A stretch of DNA of 64,000 nucleotides from JANLYC01 sp963750495 (GCA_963750495.1 CAVVQV010000006.1:438427-502426), one strand, 5' to 3'. Shown: positions 16,815-25,980, counted from the first letter of the stretch. Translations and numbers: made by a program. Notes: generated by a model not told the origin, from the letters alone.

Positions 16815-17930
16815 TCAGTGCCGCTTCATGTAGAGGTCGAAGGCCTTGTAGACCAGACGGTTGAGCGGTAGATCCCACTCGCCGACGTACTCGACCGCTT
16901 GGCCCCCGGTTCCGACTTTGAACTGGATCAGACCCACGTGCGGGTCCTCCCGGTCGAGCGTATCGGTGATGCCGCGCAGGTCGTAGACGTCCGCCCCGGT
17001 TGCGATCGCATCGCGGATCATCCGCCACTGCACCGCGTTCGAGCCACGCACATCGCGTTTGGCCGTCGAGGAGGCTCCGTAGGAGTACCACGTGTGGCCG
17101 CCGACGCGGACCCATGTGGTCGCCGCGACGAGGTCACCCTCGTGATGTGCGAGGTACAACCGGATCCGGTCGTCGTCCTCCTGCGTCATCGCGCGGAACA
17201 TCTGCTCGAAGTACGCCAGCGGTCGTGGCGTGAAATGGTCGCGCGCGGCTGTCTCGGCGTACAGCGTGTGGAAGGCGGGCAGGTCGCTCGCCGATCCCTG
17301 CGTGACGACGACGCCGGCCTTGTCGGCCTTCTTGATGTTGCGTCGCCACTGCTGGTTCATGCCTGCGAGGACGTCCTCCTCTGTGCGACCCGTCAGCGGG
17401 ATCTGGAAGACGAACTGCGGCTGGCCGGCGGCGAAACCACCCTCGGACGAGAGCGGCAGCCATCCCAGGGCACGCAACGTCTCTCGTACGCCGCCGCCGG
17501 TCTCGTCGCGGTCGTCGGGAGGTACGTCGCCCAAGGTGGCATGGGTGTCGTCGGCCATGGCCTTCTTGATTGTGTCGGCGAACCAGGTGCGGGTGACGAC
17601 GGGCGGACCCATCCGGATGCCGAAGGCGCCCGCCTTCTTCAGGTGCGCCACCATCGGGTCCAGCCAGGTGCTCAGATCGGCCGCGGCCCAGTCGATGACG
17701 GGCCCCTCGGGCAGGTAGGCCAGGTACTTGCGAACCTTGGGCAACTGGCGATACAGCACCAGCCCGACCCCGATGAGGTCGTCACCGTCGTACCAGCCGA
17801 TGGACTCCCGCTTCCACTCGCTCTTGACCTCGCCCCAGGCCGGGGTCTGGAGGAAGCTGGCACGAGGTTGGGCGCGGACGAAACCGAGGTGATCGGCGGC
17901 GCTGATCGTGCGGACGTCGATCGGGCTCAC
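16815..17930 (-). CDS. FemX/FmhB-like peptidoglycan bridge aminoacyltransferase
   Basis: A 371-residue member of the Fem family, which has two GNAT-like halves and adds amino acids from tRNA to the lipid II peptide. Typical sequences are FLQTPAWGEVK near residue 28, the NQQWRRNIKKADKAGV region near residue 190, and the late SYGASSTAKRDVRGSNAVQW. GTG 17930 is used because TAGCGT lies 8 nt before it on the minus strand; a TTG three codons earlier falls inside that spacer. It heads an operon with the alanine racemase-like gene, which suggests a role in interpeptide bridge formation. Confidence 0.87.
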   Translation of the reverse strand: MSPIDVRTISAADHLGFVRAQPRASFLQTPAWGEVKSEWKRESIGWYDGDDLIGVGLVLYRQLPKVRKYLAYLPEGPVIDWAAADLSTWLDPMVAHLKKAGAFGIRMGPPVVTRTWFADTIKKAMADDTHATLGDVPPDDRDETGGGVRETLRALGWLPLSSEGGFAAGQPQFVFQIPLTGRTEEDVLAGMNQQWRRNIKKADKAGVVVTQGSASDLPAFHTLYAETAARDHFTPRPLAYFEQMFRAMTQEDDDRIRLYLAHHEGDLVAATTWVRVGGHTWYSYGASSTAKRDVRGSNAVQWRMIRDAIATGADVYDLRGITDTLDREDPHVGLIQFKVGTGGQAVEYVGEWDLPLNRLVYKAFDLYMKRH

Positions 17931-18007
17931 GCGGGGCAACGCTACCCGACGTCGTACGAGGGCCGGACGGCCCGCTGCGGCCAGGCCTCGATCGGCTCGA
18001 CCTGAAA

Positions 18008-18808
18008 TCAGTCGACGTTCTCACGCAGCCAGGCGATGTCGGCGCTCTGACCCTCGACACCGCCGGGAGTCTCACAGACGACGGGGGCGCCGGCCCCGCG
18101 CACGACCGCGGCGAGGTCGTCGGCGGCAATGTGGCCCGAGCCGAAGTTGGTATGCCGGTCAGCACCGGAGTCGAACTCGTCACGCGAGTCGTTCGCGTGC
18201 ACCAGGTCGATGCGTCCGGTGATGGCACGAACCCGGTCGACGACCGTGGCGAGTTCCTCACCACCGGCATGGGCGTGGCAGGTGTCGAGGCAGAAGCCGA
18301 CCCTGTCGCCACCCTGGGCCCGGCTCAGGGCCTCCCACAGCCGGTCGATCCGATCGAGGCGACGGGCCATCGCGTTGTCACCGCCGGCGGTGTTCTCGAT
18401 CAGCAGCGGGACGGGCATCTCGAGCCCGTCGATGCACTTGCGCCAGTTGTCGAACCCCACGTCGGGGTCGTCTGCGGCCAGGACGTGACCGCCGTGGACG
18501 ATGACACCCTTGGCGCCGATCTCGGCAGCGCCGTGCAGATGCTGTTGCAGCAGCTTGCGCCCGGGGATCCGGATGCGGTTGTTGGTCGAGGCGACGTTGA
18601 TCGGATAAGGCGCATGGACGTACAGGTCGATGCCCGCAGCCTCGGCGGCGGCCTTGAGCCCGGCGGCGCCGTCGGCGTATGACACGACCGGTCCCTTGTA
18701 GCTCTGCGGGTCGCCCAGGAAGAACTGCGAGAGCGTCGCCTTGCGGTCGATCGCCTCAGCGACCGGGTCGGCCTGGTCGACGTGTCCACCGATGTGCAAC
18801 GGGCTCAT
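18008..18808 (-). CDS. nfo: Endonuclease IV family AP endonuclease
   Basis: A 266-residue TIM-barrel enzyme that cleaves DNA at abasic sites during base excision repair. Zinc-ligand segments are visible: YVHAPYPIN, VHGGH, LIENTAGG, CLDTCHAHAGG, VHANDSRDEF and VCETPGG. ATG 18808 follows TAGAGT by exactly 6 nt, so the transcript is probably leaderless, although the spacer GGAGGC resembles a Shine-Dalgarno sequence. The 77-bp gap to the FemX promoter argues for separate transcription. Confidence 0.92.
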   Translation of the reverse strand: MSPLHIGGHVDQADPVAEAIDRKATLSQFFLGDPQSYKGPVVSYADGAAGLKAAAEAAGIDLYVHAPYPINVASTNNRIRIPGRKLLQQHLHGAAEIGAKGVIVHGGHVLAADDPDVGFDNWRKCIDGLEMPVPLLIENTAGGDNAMARRLDRIDRLWEALSRAQGGDRVGFCLDTCHAHAGGEELATVVDRVRAITGRIDLVHANDSRDEFDSGADRHTNFGSGHIAADDLAAVVRGAGAPVVCETPGGVEGQSADIAWLRENVD

Positions 18809-19082
18809 GCCTCCACTCTAGGCCCGCTGTCCGACACGGACGAAGCCCGGACAAGATGCGGAGAAGAGGCGGCCGGGCTTCCTCGCGAGCGCCCGGAGAT
18901 CAGGGACTTCCGCCTCTCGATCTCCGGGTTCTCCGACGGCAGGATCAGGGAAAAACCTGATCGCGGCGCGGCTCCCCCAACCGGTAGCCTGGGCGCTGTC
19001 CGGGCGAGACAGGGAAACGCCCGGGCGGTCGGGTGCCTGACTCAGGGGAACGGCACCACAGTCACGAGGGGACAAGGGGAAC
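18809..19082. other. Intergenic region with two perfect hairpins
   Basis: This 274-bp stretch separates divergent nfo and the ABC exporter operon. CCCGGAGAT (18892-18900) pairs with ATCTCCGGG (18920-18928), and GATCAGG (18943-18949) pairs with CCTGATC (18956-18962) around an A-rich loop. They could be operators or attenuators for the exporter. I see no convincing ORF. Confidence 0.5.
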
Positions 19083-19997
19083 ATGTCAGACGTGAGCAGT
19101 GCGGCTCATCGCTCGCAAGGCGAGTCGTCTCCGCCGGCGTCCACGGAGCCGTCGCTGGACGCCTCGGCACCAGGATCGGCACCAGGATCGTCAGCAGGGT
19201 CGTCAGCAGGGTCGTCAGCAGGGTCGCCAGAGGGGTCGTCAGCAGTCGTCGCCGCACGCGCGGTCGACCTGCGCAAGGTCTACGGCGAAGGTGATGCCGA
19301 GGTCGACGCGCTCGACGGCGTCTCCGTCGAGTTCCACGCCGGCGAGTTCACCGCCGTAATGGGACCGTCCGGGTCCGGCAAGTCGACGCTCATGCACTGC
19401 ATGGCGGCGCTGGACTCGACCACGTCCGGACAGGTCTTCCTCGGCACCGACGAGCTGTCCGGGATGAACGACCGGCGCCTCACAGTGCTCCGACGCGACA
19501 AGATCGGGTTCGTCTTCCAGGCCTTCAACCTGGTACCGACCCTGACCGCGCAGGAGAACATCCTGCTGCCCATCTCGATCGCCGGGCGCACACCGGACCA
19601 GGCGTGGGTCGACCAGGTCATCGACACCATCGGCCTGGGTGACCGGCTCGGCCACCGACCGAATGAGCTCTCCGGCGGTCAGCAGCAGCGCGTCGCCTGC
19701 GCGCGGGCTCTCGCCTCACGCCCCGAGATCGTGTTCGCCGACGAGCCGACCGGCAACCTCGACTCCGCATCGGGAGCGGAGGTGCTCGGCTTCCTGCGCC
19801 GCAGCGTCGACGAGTATCAGCAGACGGTCGTCATGGTCACCCACGACCCGATCGCAGCGGCATACACAGACCGGGTCATCTTCCTGGCCGACGGCAGGAT
19901 CGTCGATGAGCTCCGCGAGCCGACCTCGGACACCGTGCTCGACAAGATGCGTGAGCTGAGCGCTCGCGAGACTGCCGGCACCGCCGCGGGAGCCTGA
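19083..19997 (+). CDS. ABC transporter ATP-binding protein (MacB/LolD type)
   Basis: A 304-residue ATPase with Walker A GPSGSGKST near residue 95, the LSGGQQQRVACARAL signature, and Walker B VFADEPTGNLDS. This composition is typical of the MacB/LolD group, which powers FtsX-like permeases. An unusual 55-residue Ser/Gly/Ala-rich N-terminal extension precedes the ATPase; its DNA carries three copies of a 12-bp unit (GSSA repeats, about 19190-19235). ATG 19083 follows AAGGGGAAC. It is 6 bp upstream of the permease gene. Confidence 0.92.
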   Translation: MSDVSSAAHRSQGESSPPASTEPSLDASAPGSAPGSSAGSSAGSSAGSPEGSSAVVAARAVDLRKVYGEGDAEVDALDGVSVEFHAGEFTAVMGPSGSGKSTLMHCMAALDSTTSGQVFLGTDELSGMNDRRLTVLRRDKIGFVFQAFNLVPTLTAQENILLPISIAGRTPDQAWVDQVIDTIGLGDRLGHRPNELSGGQQQRVACARALASRPEIVFADEPTGNLDSASGAEVLGFLRRSVDEYQQTVVMVTHDPIAAAYTDRVIFLADGRIVDELREPTSDTVLDKMRELSARETAGTAAGA

Positions 19998-20003
19998 TCG
20001 CCG

Positions 20004-22547
20004 ATGTGGAAGGTCACCTGGCGCAACCTGATGGCGCGCAAGATCAGACTCGCGCTCAGCGGGTTCGCGATCGTGCTCGGTGTCGCCTTCGTCGCCGGCT
20101 CTTTCATCTTCACCGATGCCCTGGGCGGCGCGTTCGACGGGATCGTGTCCGGTACAACCTCAGATGTCGAGGTTGCTCCCCAGGGCGCCAATGACTTCGA
20201 CTCCATGCAGGACACCCGGACGATCCCTGCCTCCGTGGTCGACGACATCAATGCCTTGCCCGAGGTCCAGGAGGCCTACGGCGTGGCCCAGATGCAGGGC
20301 GTGTACGTCATCGGGGCCGACGGCAAGCTCGTGGGCGGCAACGGGCCGCCGGGGTTCGCGTTCAACTACACCGAGGCGCGGTCGTTGACGGGTGACCAGA
20401 TCCTCACGCTCGCCGACGGCGCCTTGCCTGCCGGTCCTGGCGAAGTCGCACTCGACCAGGCCGCGGCCGACAAGGCGGGCTACAAGATCGGTGACACGGT
20501 CACGCTCGTCACTCCCGTCGACCCACCGACCATCAAGGCCAAGCTCACCGGTCTGGTCGAGTTCGGATCCGAGGGGGGCTTGGTGGGTGCCACCTTGTCG
20601 GTCTTCGACGAGCAGACGATGCACGACGTCTTCTTCGGCGGCAAGGACGTCTTCACCAGCATCTCGGTCAACATCCCCGACGGAGTCACACAGCAGCAGG
20701 CAGCGGCAGCGATCGGTGGCGTCCTGCCGGCCGACGTGACCGCCACGGCAGGCGACCCGTATGCAGAGAAGAACAAGAGCGACATCGCCGACCAACTGAA
20801 GTTCATCAACATCTTCTTGTTGGTGTTCGCGGCCGTCGCGGTGGTGGTCAGCACCTTCCTCATCATCAACACGTTCTCGATCCTGGTGGCGCAGCGCAGC
20901 CGCGAACTCGCGCTGTTGCGCGCGATGGGCGCATCTCGTCGCCAGGTACGCAGGTCGGTCCTGCTGGAGGCCTTCAGCGTGGGTCTGATCGGTTCGACGA
21001 TCGGTCTGGGTGTTGGCTACCTGCTGGCGCTCGGGATCAGGGCGCTCTTCGCAACCTTCGGCCTCGACCTCACCGGAGCTGACTTCCCCCTCAAGCTCCG
21101 GACCATCATCATCTGTTACGCGGTCGGTCTCGTCGTCACCATGTTCGCGGCCTATCTGCCGGCCCGCCGGGCCTCGAAGATCGCACCCGTCGCTGCCATG
21201 CGGGACGACGTCGCCCTTCCCGAATCGGCGCTGCGCAAGCGTTTCGTGGGCGGCCTCGGACTGACGATCCTCGGTGTCGTCTCGATCGTGCTTGGCTTCG
21301 CCGGGTCGGGGGGCTCGGGGGTTGCCCTGGTCGGTCTCGGCATGCTTGTCATCCTGATCGGTGTCGCTCTGATGAGCCCCGTGCTCGGCATCCCCCTGAT
21401 CCGCGGGCTCGGTGTGCTCTACCGCAAGGTATTCGGGACCGTCGGCACGCTGGCCAGCCAGAACTCGTTGCGCAACCCGCGACGGACTGCCGCGACCGCA
21501 AGCGCGCTGATGATCGGGCTCACCCTGGTCGCACTCATGTCGATCCTGGGTGCCTCGACCAAAGCGAGCTTCGACAAGGTCATCAGTGCCGCCGTGAACT
21601 CGCAGTTGGTCGTGAGCAACGCGATCCAGACGCCCTTCTCTCCGGCCATCGCTGCTCAGATCCGTCCGATCGACGGCGTCGCCACCGTCGCGCAGTTCCG
21701 GCAGGCTCCCGGCAAGGTGGACGGCAAGTCGAGCTGGATCGGCGCTGCTGACCCCAGCCAGCTGAGCCAAGCGCTCAACGTCAACATGACAGCGGGTCAG
21801 GCGGGGTTCCCGACCACCGGGATCCTGGTGGACGCCAACGTCGCTGACAGCAACAACCTGCAGGTCGGCGACACGGCGACGCTGAAATTTCAGAACGACC
21901 AGCCGCTCAAGGTCTCGGTGGCCGGCCTCTTCGTGGCCAACTCGATGCCGACGCAGTACATCGTGAGCCTCGACACGATGGAGAACGGCGGGCTCAAACC
22001 GGCGGACTCCCTGCTGTTCATCACCACGGAACCCGGGACGAACCTCGGCCAGGTGAGAAACTCGATCGACAAAGTCTTGAAAGACCTGCCCACGGTCAGT
22101 CTCAAGAACCCGCAGGAGTTCGTTGACGAGCAACTGAGCTTCGTCAACCAGTTCCTGTTCATCGTCTACGCGCTCCTGGGTCTGGCGATCGTGATCGCGG
22201 TGCTCGGCATCATCAACACCCTGGCGCTGTCGGTGATCGAGCGCACCCGCGAGGTAGGGCTGCTTCGGGCAATCGGTCTGAGCCGTCGCCAGCTTCGCCA
22301 GATGGTCCGCCTCGAGGCAGTGGCCATCGCCTTGCTGGGGGCGGCTCTGGGCATCGCTATGGGGCTGATCTTCGGAATCGCCCTGCAACGCGCCATCGCC
22401 GACCAGGGCCTCGACGTCCTGGGGATTCCATGGGTGACGCTCGTGATCTTCCTCGTGGCCGCAGGGCTGGTCGGCGTACTCGCCGCAGTCCTGCCGGCGC
22501 GGCGGGCCGCCAACCTCAACGTGCTCGACGCCATCACCACCGAGTAG
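20004..22547 (+). CDS. FtsX-like ABC transporter permease
   Basis: An 847-residue permease with the two-FtsX-domain layout: an N-terminal helix, an extracytoplasmic MacB-type core (residues 40-245), a three-helix FtsX block (about 260-400), a central pair of helices, a second extracytoplasmic core (about 520-705), and a final FtsX block with VIERTREVGLLRAIG. Partner of the ATPase just upstream. Substrate is unknown; such pairs export peptides, lipids or antibiotics or act as mechanotransmitters. The opposite strand is also open over this length, but that is a composition shadow. Confidence 0.92.
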   Translation: MWKVTWRNLMARKIRLALSGFAIVLGVAFVAGSFIFTDALGGAFDGIVSGTTSDVEVAPQGANDFDSMQDTRTIPASVVDDINALPEVQEAYGVAQMQGVYVIGADGKLVGGNGPPGFAFNYTEARSLTGDQILTLADGALPAGPGEVALDQAAADKAGYKIGDTVTLVTPVDPPTIKAKLTGLVEFGSEGGLVGATLSVFDEQTMHDVFFGGKDVFTSISVNIPDGVTQQQAAAAIGGVLPADVTATAGDPYAEKNKSDIADQLKFINIFLLVFAAVAVVVSTFLIINTFSILVAQRSRELALLRAMGASRRQVRRSVLLEAFSVGLIGSTIGLGVGYLLALGIRALFATFGLDLTGADFPLKLRTIIICYAVGLVVTMFAAYLPARRASKIAPVAAMRDDVALPESALRKRFVGGLGLTILGVVSIVLGFAGSGGSGVALVGLGMLVILIGVALMSPVLGIPLIRGLGVLYRKVFGTVGTLASQNSLRNPRRTAATASALMIGLTLVALMSILGASTKASFDKVISAAVNSQLVVSNAIQTPFSPAIAAQIRPIDGVATVAQFRQAPGKVDGKSSWIGAADPSQLSQALNVNMTAGQAGFPTTGILVDANVADSNNLQVGDTATLKFQNDQPLKVSVAGLFVANSMPTQYIVSLDTMENGGLKPADSLLFITTEPGTNLGQVRNSIDKVLKDLPTVSLKNPQEFVDEQLSFVNQFLFIVYALLGLAIVIAVLGIINTLALSVIERTREVGLLRAIGLSRRQLRQMVRLEAVAIALLGAALGIAMGLIFGIALQRAIADQGLDVLGIPWVTLVIFLVAAGLVGVLAAVLPARRAANLNVLDAITTE

Positions 22548-22563
22548 CGACTGTGGATGACGA

Positions 22564-22725
22564 TTTCCGTCGTACGACGCTGCGCTGATAATCTGGCCAG
22601 CGCTGACCCGGCAAGACGCCGGGTCGCGCCACATCAGCCGCGACTTGTTCATCCGGTCGTATCGATGTGACCTCCTGTCACGGAGAGACCGTGACCGCAG
22701 AGTCCACAGGAGGTGGATGTCAGTC
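22564..22725 (+). promoter_or_regulatory. rpsF promoter and structured leader that masks the Shine-Dalgarno
   Basis: TTTCCG (22564-22569) and GATAAT (22587-22592) with a 17-bp spacer form a plausible promoter; the spacer holds the palindrome CGTCGTACGACG. The leader has a GACCCGGC/GCCGGGTC hairpin (22605-22625). CCTCCTGT (22671-22678) can pair fully with ACAGGAGG (22706-22713), hiding the ribosome site, and encloses a CACGG/CCGTG stem. This suits autoregulation by ribosomal proteins S6 and S18, known from other bacteria; I cannot confirm the known S6:S18 motif here. Confidence 0.5.
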
Positions 22726-23016
22726 ATGCGTAACTATGAGCTCATGGTCATCCTTGACCCCGATCTCGAAGAGCGCACGGTCCAGCCGTCGCTCGACCAG
22801 TACCTCAACCTCGTCCGGCAAGACGGTGGCACCGTCGAGTCCGTCGACGTGTGGGGCCGTCGCCGCCTCGCCTACGAAGTCAACAAGAAGAACGAGGGCA
22901 TCTACGCCGTCGTCACCTTGTCGGCAGAACCCGCTACGGTCAAAGAGCTCGACCGTCAGCTCGGTCTCAACGAGTCCGTGATGCGCACGAAGGTCATGCG
23001 ACCCGAAATCCACTGA
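22726..23016 (+). CDS. rpsF: Ribosomal protein S6
   Basis: The product is 96 residues, the normal length, beginning MRNYELMVILDPD and containing VWGRRRLAYEVNKKNEGIY. It binds 16S rRNA with S18 in the small-subunit platform. ATG 22726 gives the conserved N-terminus but lies 11 nt from AGGAGGT; an in-frame ATG at 22717 is too close to it, so a somewhat long spacing is accepted. First gene of rpsF-ssb-rpsR-rplI. Confidence 0.96.
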   Translation: MRNYELMVILDPDLEERTVQPSLDQYLNLVRQDGGTVESVDVWGRRRLAYEVNKKNEGIYAVVTLSAEPATVKELDRQLGLNESVMRTKVMRPEIH

Positions 23017-23078
23017 TTGATTGGCCAACTGATCGCTCGGTCAACTGGCCCACCGTGATCTCTTAGGGAGGCTTGCCC

Positions 23079-23624
23079 ATGGCAGGCGAAACCACCATCA
23101 CCATCATCGGCAACCTCGTCGATGACCCCGACCTCCGCTTCACCCCCTCGGGTGCCGCGGTCGCCAACTTCCGCATCGCGTCGACGCCTCGCACGTTCGA
23201 CAAGCAGACGAACGAGTGGAAGGACGGCGAGACGCTGTTCATGACCTGTGCGGTCTGGCGGCAGGCGGCGGAGAATGTCGCCGAGTCACTCCAGCGGGGC
23301 ATGCGCGTGCTCGTGCAGGGACGGCTCAAGGCTCGCAGCTTCGAGACCCGCGAGGGCGAGAAGCGCACCGTCTTCGAGATCGACGTCGACGAGGTGGGTC
23401 CGAGCCTGCGCAACGCGACCGCCAAGGTCACCCGGGCCAGCCGGTCCGGTGGCGACGGAAGCTACTCCGGCGGCAGCAGCAGCAGCCAACAGTCCAGCGG
23501 TGCCCAGGGCGGCAACGACCCATGGGCCACCTCGGCACCCGTCGGTGGCGGGCAGCAGGCCAACCAAGGCGGGAACGACCCCTGGGCCGCCCCGGCCGGT
23601 GGCTCCGACGAGCCGCCGTTCTGA
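23079..23624 (+). CDS. ssb: Single-stranded DNA-binding protein
   Basis: A 181-residue SSB: an OB-fold at residues 1-115 (GNLVDDPDLRFTPSGAAVANF), then a flexible Gly/Ser/Gln/Asn linker with two NDPWA repeats, ending in the acidic tip SDEPPF that recruits replication and repair proteins. ATG 23079 has GGGAGG 8 nt upstream. Placement between rpsF and rpsR is the usual bacterial arrangement. Confidence 0.96.
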   Translation: MAGETTITIIGNLVDDPDLRFTPSGAAVANFRIASTPRTFDKQTNEWKDGETLFMTCAVWRQAAENVAESLQRGMRVLVQGRLKARSFETREGEKRTVFEIDVDEVGPSLRNATAKVTRASRSGGDGSYSGGSSSSQQSSGAQGGNDPWATSAPVGGGQQANQGGNDPWAAPAGGSDEPPF

Positions 23625-23761
23625 TCTGATCCCTCCGGCTCCGGCCGGTTACTCCTACCCATCCCGGCTCCAGCCGGGTTCCGACTGCGTCACGCCAGGC
23701 CCATGCCGGCTGTGACCGTGTCATTCCGGCTCACGCCGGGCTCTGAAAGGAGAGCACCACA
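23625..23761 (+). promoter_or_regulatory. ssb-rpsR spacer with repeated CCGGC hairpins
   Basis: Several short inverted repeats of similar sequence occur here, including CCCGGC-TCCA-GCCGGG (23663-23678) and CCGGC-TCAC-GCCGG (23726-23739). They may reduce read-through or protect mRNA so that ssb and rpsR levels differ. No ORF is seen. Confidence 0.4.
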
Positions 23762-23998
23762 ATGGCAAAACCGATCGTTCGCAAACCGAAGAAGAAGGTT
23801 TGCGCCTTCTGCAAGGACAAGGTCACCTACGTCGACTACAAGGACACGACCTTGCTCCGCAAGTTCATCTCCGACCGCGGCAAGATCCGCGCGCGTCGGG
23901 TGACCGGCAACTGCACGCAGCATCAGCGCGACGTCGCGATGGCGATCAAGAACGCCCGCGAGATGGCGCTGCTGCCCTACACGTCCACCGCGCGCTGA
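23762..23998 (+). CDS. rpsR: Ribosomal protein S18 (zinc-binding form)
   Basis: A 78-residue protein with the core LLRKFISDRGKIRARRVTG. It has an N-terminal CAFC at residues 14-17 and a further Cys in TGNC, consistent with a zinc-binding (C+) S18 paralogue; actinobacteria often encode a zinc-free copy elsewhere. AGGAGA precedes ATG 23762. Partner of S6. Confidence 0.95.
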   Translation: MAKPIVRKPKKKVCAFCKDKVTYVDYKDTTLLRKFISDRGKIRARRVTGNCTQHQRDVAMAIKNAREMALLPYTSTAR

Positions 23999-24012
23999 GA
24001 GGAGACAACGCC

Positions 24013-24459
24013 ATGAAGCTCATCTTGACGCAGGAAGTCTCCGACCTCGGTGGCCCCGGTGACGTGGTCGAGGTCAAGGACGGCTACGGCCGCAACTACC
24101 TGCTGCCTCGCGGCGCCGCGATCCGATGGACCCGGGGTGCTGAGAAGCAGATCGACTCGATCAAGAAGGCCCGCGAGGTCCGCGACGTACGCGATGTCAG
24201 CCACGCCGACGAGATCAAGTCGCAGCTCGAGGGACTCACCGTTCGCCTGCCGGCCCAGGCCGGCACGAGCGGTCGGCTCTTCGGCGCGGTGACGGTGTCC
24301 GACATCGTCGATGCGGTGAGGTCCGCCGGTGGCCCCGACATCGACAAGCGTCGCATCCAGGTCGGCAACCCGATCAAGACGCTCGGATCCCACCAGGTCA
24401 CGATCAAGGTCCACGACGAGGTGTCCGCCACGGTCACCCTCGACGTGGTCGCCAGCTGA
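24013..24459 (+). CDS. rplI: Ribosomal protein L9
   Basis: A 148-residue L9 with the conserved N-domain (MKLILTQEV, VEVKDGYGRNYLLPRG), a long connecting helix and the C-domain ending VTLDVV. It binds 23S rRNA and extends from the L1 side of the large subunit. It follows rpsR by 14 bp with GAGGAGA as ribosome site and closes the operon before a hairpin terminator. Confidence 0.96.
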   Translation: MKLILTQEVSDLGGPGDVVEVKDGYGRNYLLPRGAAIRWTRGAEKQIDSIKKAREVRDVRDVSHADEIKSQLEGLTVRLPAQAGTSGRLFGAVTVSDIVDAVRSAGGPDIDKRRIQVGNPIKTLGSHQVTIKVHDEVSATVTLDVVAS

Positions 24460-24486
24460 CCGAACGTCTCGACAACGGCAGCAATC

Positions 24487-24517
24487 GGCCGGTACCTCCC
24501 TCGTGGAGGTGCCGGCC
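24487..24517 (+). terminator. Hairpin terminator after rplI
   Basis: Thirteen-base arms (24487-24499 and 24505-24517) pair with one U-G around a 5-nt loop, between the convergent rplI and MATE genes. A short pyrimidine-rich stretch (GTTCCTT) follows. Likely to work in both directions. Confidence 0.65.
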
Positions 24518-24537
24518 ATCGCTGTTCCTTGCGGTGG

Positions 24538-25980
24538 TCAGGCCCGGCGTCGGACGGCCGGAGCAGCGCCGAGCACCAGCCACGCGTCGCTGCGCTCTCG
24601 CCAGAGCAGCGTGGCCATCCGGATCACCATGAACGCGCTGAACGCCCACCACAAGGCGGCGAGACCGCCGTCCATCCACTGCACAGCAAGTGCCATCGGG
24701 ACGTAGGCCAGCAGGGTCAGGAGGCCCGCCCAGGCGAGGTAGCGACCGTCGCCGGCGCCGATGAGGACACCATCAAGTACGAACACGACGCCCGATACGG
24801 GCTGATGCAGGGCTGCGATCAGCAGCACGGTCGACAACAGGTGCTGAACCTCCGCGTCCGGGGTGAACAGGGGCACCACCCAGGGGCGGACCGCCATCGT
24901 GACGATCCCGAGCACAGCGCCGCACACGAGGCCCCAGAACATCATCCGTCGCGTCGCAGCCCGTGCGCCTGCGGCGTCGCCCGCGCCGAGCAGACGTCCG
25001 GTGATGGCCTGCCCGGCGATGGCGATGGCGTCGAGGGCGAAGGCCAGGAATGCCCAGATGGTGAAGGCCACCTGGTGGGCCGCCACGGCGGCTGTCGAGA
25101 TCGACGCCGCGACATACGTCGAGAGCAGCAGCGCCATCCGTAGGGTCAGCGTGCGGACGAACAACGGGAGGCCCGCGTGCATCGCCGCGACCACCCCGGG
25201 CTGGTGCGGCACGAGGGAGGCACCCAGCCGGCGGGCGGCTCGTGTGACGACACCGACGATGACCGCGGCTGCCATGCCCTGGGCCACCAGGGTGCCGATC
25301 GCCGAACCAGCGATGCCCCACCCGAAGCCGTAGACGAAAAGCACGTTGAGGCCGATATTGACCAGGTTGGCCACCACGGCCACCGCGAGCGGAGTGCGGG
25401 TGTCCTGCAGGCCGCGCAGGACACCGGTCGCAGCGAACATGAGCAGCAGCGCCGGAATGCCCCAGGCAGCGATCCGCAGATACAGCACGGCGTACGACGT
25501 GACCTCCGGCGAGGCACCGAACGCATCGACGATGCGTGGCGTGAGGACGGCCGTCGCGGTGGCGGCGACGGTGCCGATGATCACGGCCAGCCAGATCCCG
25601 TCGATGCCGACGCTGAGGGCGGCCCGTCGATCACCTGCGCCGACGGAGCGGGCGACGGTGGAGGTGGTGCCGTAGGCGAGAAAGATGAACAGACCCACGA
25701 CGGTCTGGACGATCGTGCCGGCGATCCCGAGTGCGGCCAGCTGAGCCGTGCCCAGGTGGCCGACGATGGCGGCGTCCGCGAGCAGGAACAGCGGCTCGGA
25801 GATCAGCGCGGCGAAGGCGGGGATCGCCAGCCGGGAGATCTCGCGATCCTGAGTCCGGCGCAGCCGGCGACGACCTTCGACACCGTGGGGCGTGTCGCGC
25901 GGCGTGTCGCGAGAATCTGTGGGAAACCGCTGGCTCACCGGCTCGAGAGGTGCTAGTTCATCGGCCTGATCGTCGGTCAC
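24538..25980 (-). CDS. MATE family efflux transporter (DinF/NorM-like)
   Basis: A 480-residue membrane protein with about twelve hydrophobic helices in two homologous halves; helix 1 contains ISEPLFLLADAAIVGHLG, the DinF-type signature. MATE proteins export cationic drugs or metabolites using H+ or Na+ gradients. The start is GTG 25980 with GGGGGCA upstream; the frame is open further upstream into a region of DnaA-box-like sequences and is not coding there. Divergent from dnaB. Confidence 0.87.
   Translation of the reverse strand: MTDDQADELAPLEPVSQRFPTDSRDTPRDTPHGVEGRRRLRRTQDREISRLAIPAFAALISEPLFLLADAAIVGHLGTAQLAALGIAGTIVQTVVGLFIFLAYGTTSTVARSVGAGDRRAALSVGIDGIWLAVIIGTVAATATAVLTPRIVDAFGASPEVTSYAVLYLRIAAWGIPALLLMFAATGVLRGLQDTRTPLAVAVVANLVNIGLNVLFVYGFGWGIAGSAIGTLVAQGMAAAVIVGVVTRAARRLGASLVPHQPGVVAAMHAGLPLFVRTLTLRMALLLSTYVAASISTAAVAAHQVAFTIWAFLAFALDAIAIAGQAITGRLLGAGDAAGARAATRRMMFWGLVCGAVLGIVTMAVRPWVVPLFTPDAEVQHLLSTVLLIAALHQPVSGVVFVLDGVLIGAGDGRYLAWAGLLTLLAYVPMALAVQWMDGGLAALWWAFSAFMVIRMATLLWRERSDAWLVLGAAPAVRRRA

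Noticed and set aside
20160..22727. 855-codon open frame antisense to the ABC permease
   Set aside because: Composition is Arg/Asp/His/Gln-rich with no family pattern; it mirrors a well-conserved permease and arises from GC-rich codon bias.
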